This document shows, one piece after another, positions 63,067 to 64,000 of a DNA stretch of 64,000 bases. A model generated the notes under the pieces. It had not been told where the DNA came from. It saw only the letters and a program-made list of their open reading frames with translations, and ran no database searches. Position 1 is the stretch's first letter, and every line of letters starts with the position of its first letter. The translations under genes and the position numbers were made by a program. The DNA is from Comamonadaceae bacterium (lineage in GTDB: Bacteria > Pseudomonadota > Gammaproteobacteria > Burkholderiales > Burkholderiaceae_C), in assembly GCA_947454955.1 (NCBI GenBank), contig CANGLW010000004.1:62001-126000 (forward strand), written 5' to 3'.

Positions 63067-64000
63067 ATGAGCACACGCAGACACCTGTTGGGTTTGAGCT
63101 TGAGTACCTTGGTGCTGGGCGCTTGGAACGCCAGCGCCTTCGCGCAGGAATTTCCACCGAAAAAAACCATCACCATGGTGGTGGGCTTTGCGCCCGGGGG
63201 TGCGGCAGACACGGCGGCGCGCATCATCGCGAAAAAGTTGGGCGAGAACCTGGACGTGTCGGTGGTCATCGACAACAAGGCCGGCGCCGGCGGCAACATC
63301 GCCCACCAGTTTGTGGCCAACGGGCCGGCTGATGGCAGCACAATTTTGCTCGGGTCGGTGGGGCCACTCACCATCGCACCGCACTTGATGAAGGTGATGT
63401 ACGACCCCTTCAAAGACCTCGCGCCCCTGACCATGGCCGCGAGCTTTCCCAATGTGCTGGTGGTGCATGCGGGCACCGGCATCAAAACCTTTGCCGAGTA
63501 CATTGCCTACGCCAAAAAGAACCCGGGCAAGTTGGACTTCGCCTCCACCGGCCCGGGTTCGGCCTCGCACTTGGCCGGCGAGTTGCTGGACGACACCGCG
63601 AAAATTGAAACGGTGCATGTGCCCTACAAAGGCGGCGCACCGGCCATGCAAGACCTGCTGGGCGGACGGGTGGCAGCGCACTTTTCCACCGTGTCCACCG
63701 CCATGCCCTACATCGAAACCGGCAAGCTCATTCCCCTGGCAGTGACGAGCAAACAGCGCGCCCCGGCCTTGCCCAAGGTGCCCACGATTGCCGAGTCGGG
63801 CTACCCCGACTACAGCGCCACCAACTGGTACGCGTTTGTGGCCTCAAGCAAAGTGCCCAAGCCGGTGCTGGACCGCTGGAATCTGGAATTGGTCAAGGTG
63901 CTCAAGTCGAGCGACGTGGTGGAGCAACTCAACAAACACGGCACCACCCCAGCCCCGGGCAGCCGCGAGGACCTGGCCAAAACCATGCGCAGCGACTACG
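63067..64000 (+). CDS. Bug-family receptor (cut by window end)
   Basis: The ATG at 63067 opens a frame that runs off the right edge; about 311 residues are visible. A signal peptide (MSTRRHLLGLSLSTLVLGAWNASAFAQ) precedes FPPKKTITMVVGFAPGGAADTAARIIAKKLGENL. The pattern is Bug/TctC, nearly complete. The ribosome site is AAAGAGGACCGCC. It is divergent from the other Bug gene at 61958-62974. Confidence 0.85.
   Translation, partial: MSTRRHLLGLSLSTLVLGAWNASAFAQEFPPKKTITMVVGFAPGGAADTAARIIAKKLGENLDVSVVIDNKAGAGGNIAHQFVANGPADGSTILLGSVGPLTIAPHLMKVMYDPFKDLAPLTMAASFPNVLVVHAGTGIKTFAEYIAYAKKNPGKLDFASTGPGSASHLAGELLDDTAKIETVHVPYKGGAPAMQDLLGGRVAAHFSTVSTAMPYIETGKLIPLAVTSKQRAPALPKVPTIAESGYPDYSATNWYAFVASSKVPKPVLDRWNLELVKVLKSSDVVEQLNKHGTTPAPGSREDLAKTMRSDY

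Overview
The window is a gene-dense, GC-rich (roughly 60% or more by eye) chromosomal segment of a betaproteobacterium, most likely family Comamonadaceae (Limnohabitans/Rhodoferax/Hydrogenophaga-like). This assignment is inferred from gene content: a methionine synthase split into two genes, an S-adenosylhomocysteine riboswitch, several Bug-type periplasmic receptors, a complete paaABCDE cluster, and many short AT-rich GCTAT/ATAGC patches. I found no rRNA, tRNA, CRISPR array, prophage or insertion sequence. Most of the window is core metabolism; the interest lies mainly in regulation.

Layout. 1-9 kb: a truncated ABC receptor with allophanate hydrolase, an M48 protease, AmpG, a single-domain response regulator, a nitronate monooxygenase, and an ilvE/zinc-finger/waaF run. 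9-18.5 kb: a glycine-zipper protein, radA, three DMT-family permeases, a degenerate HD-GYP protein overlapping alr, lplT and a glutathione peroxidase. 18.5-22 kb: a secreted MetX-like hydrolase and glcEF. 22-25.2 kb: a nitrogen operon (TorF-like porin, glnK, amt) behind a sigma-54 promoter and an NtrC-like site. 25.2-39.3 kb: comM, a BrnTA toxin-antitoxin pair, an MFS permease, metH (C-terminal part) behind an SAH riboswitch, a lipoprotein, dadA behind a tandem glycine riboswitch, an M20 amidohydrolase with a Bug receptor and divergent LysR gene, a TSUP permease and metH (N-terminal part). 39.3-47.1 kb: recQ, small proteins including an unlisted 46-residue membrane protein, pckG, a LysR gene with a phosphoesterase, and an FNR-box uspA. 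47.1-55 kb: paaKGEDCBA on the minus strand, divergent paaX, paaI and a flavin reductase. 55-64 kb: a lipoprotein phosphoesterase, a glutarate-type CoA-transferase/GcdH module with an in-frame isomerase, an atypical SDR, an Mpo1-like protein, a DUF1080 lipoprotein and two Bug receptors, the last cut by the window end.

Working together. Nitrogen supply is a theme (allophanate hydrolase, ammonium transporter with PII, nitronate monooxygenase). Aromatic and dicarboxylic acid catabolism is another (paa cluster, glutaryl-CoA route). The most suggestive locus is 32.2-37 kb: a Bug receptor and an M20 (hippurate-hydrolase-like) amidase directly precede a glycine riboswitch that controls a D-amino-acid/glycine-type oxidoreductase. 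This is consistent with uptake and hydrolysis of an N-acylglycine followed by glycine-induced oxidation. All functions come from reading the translations; no database search was possible.
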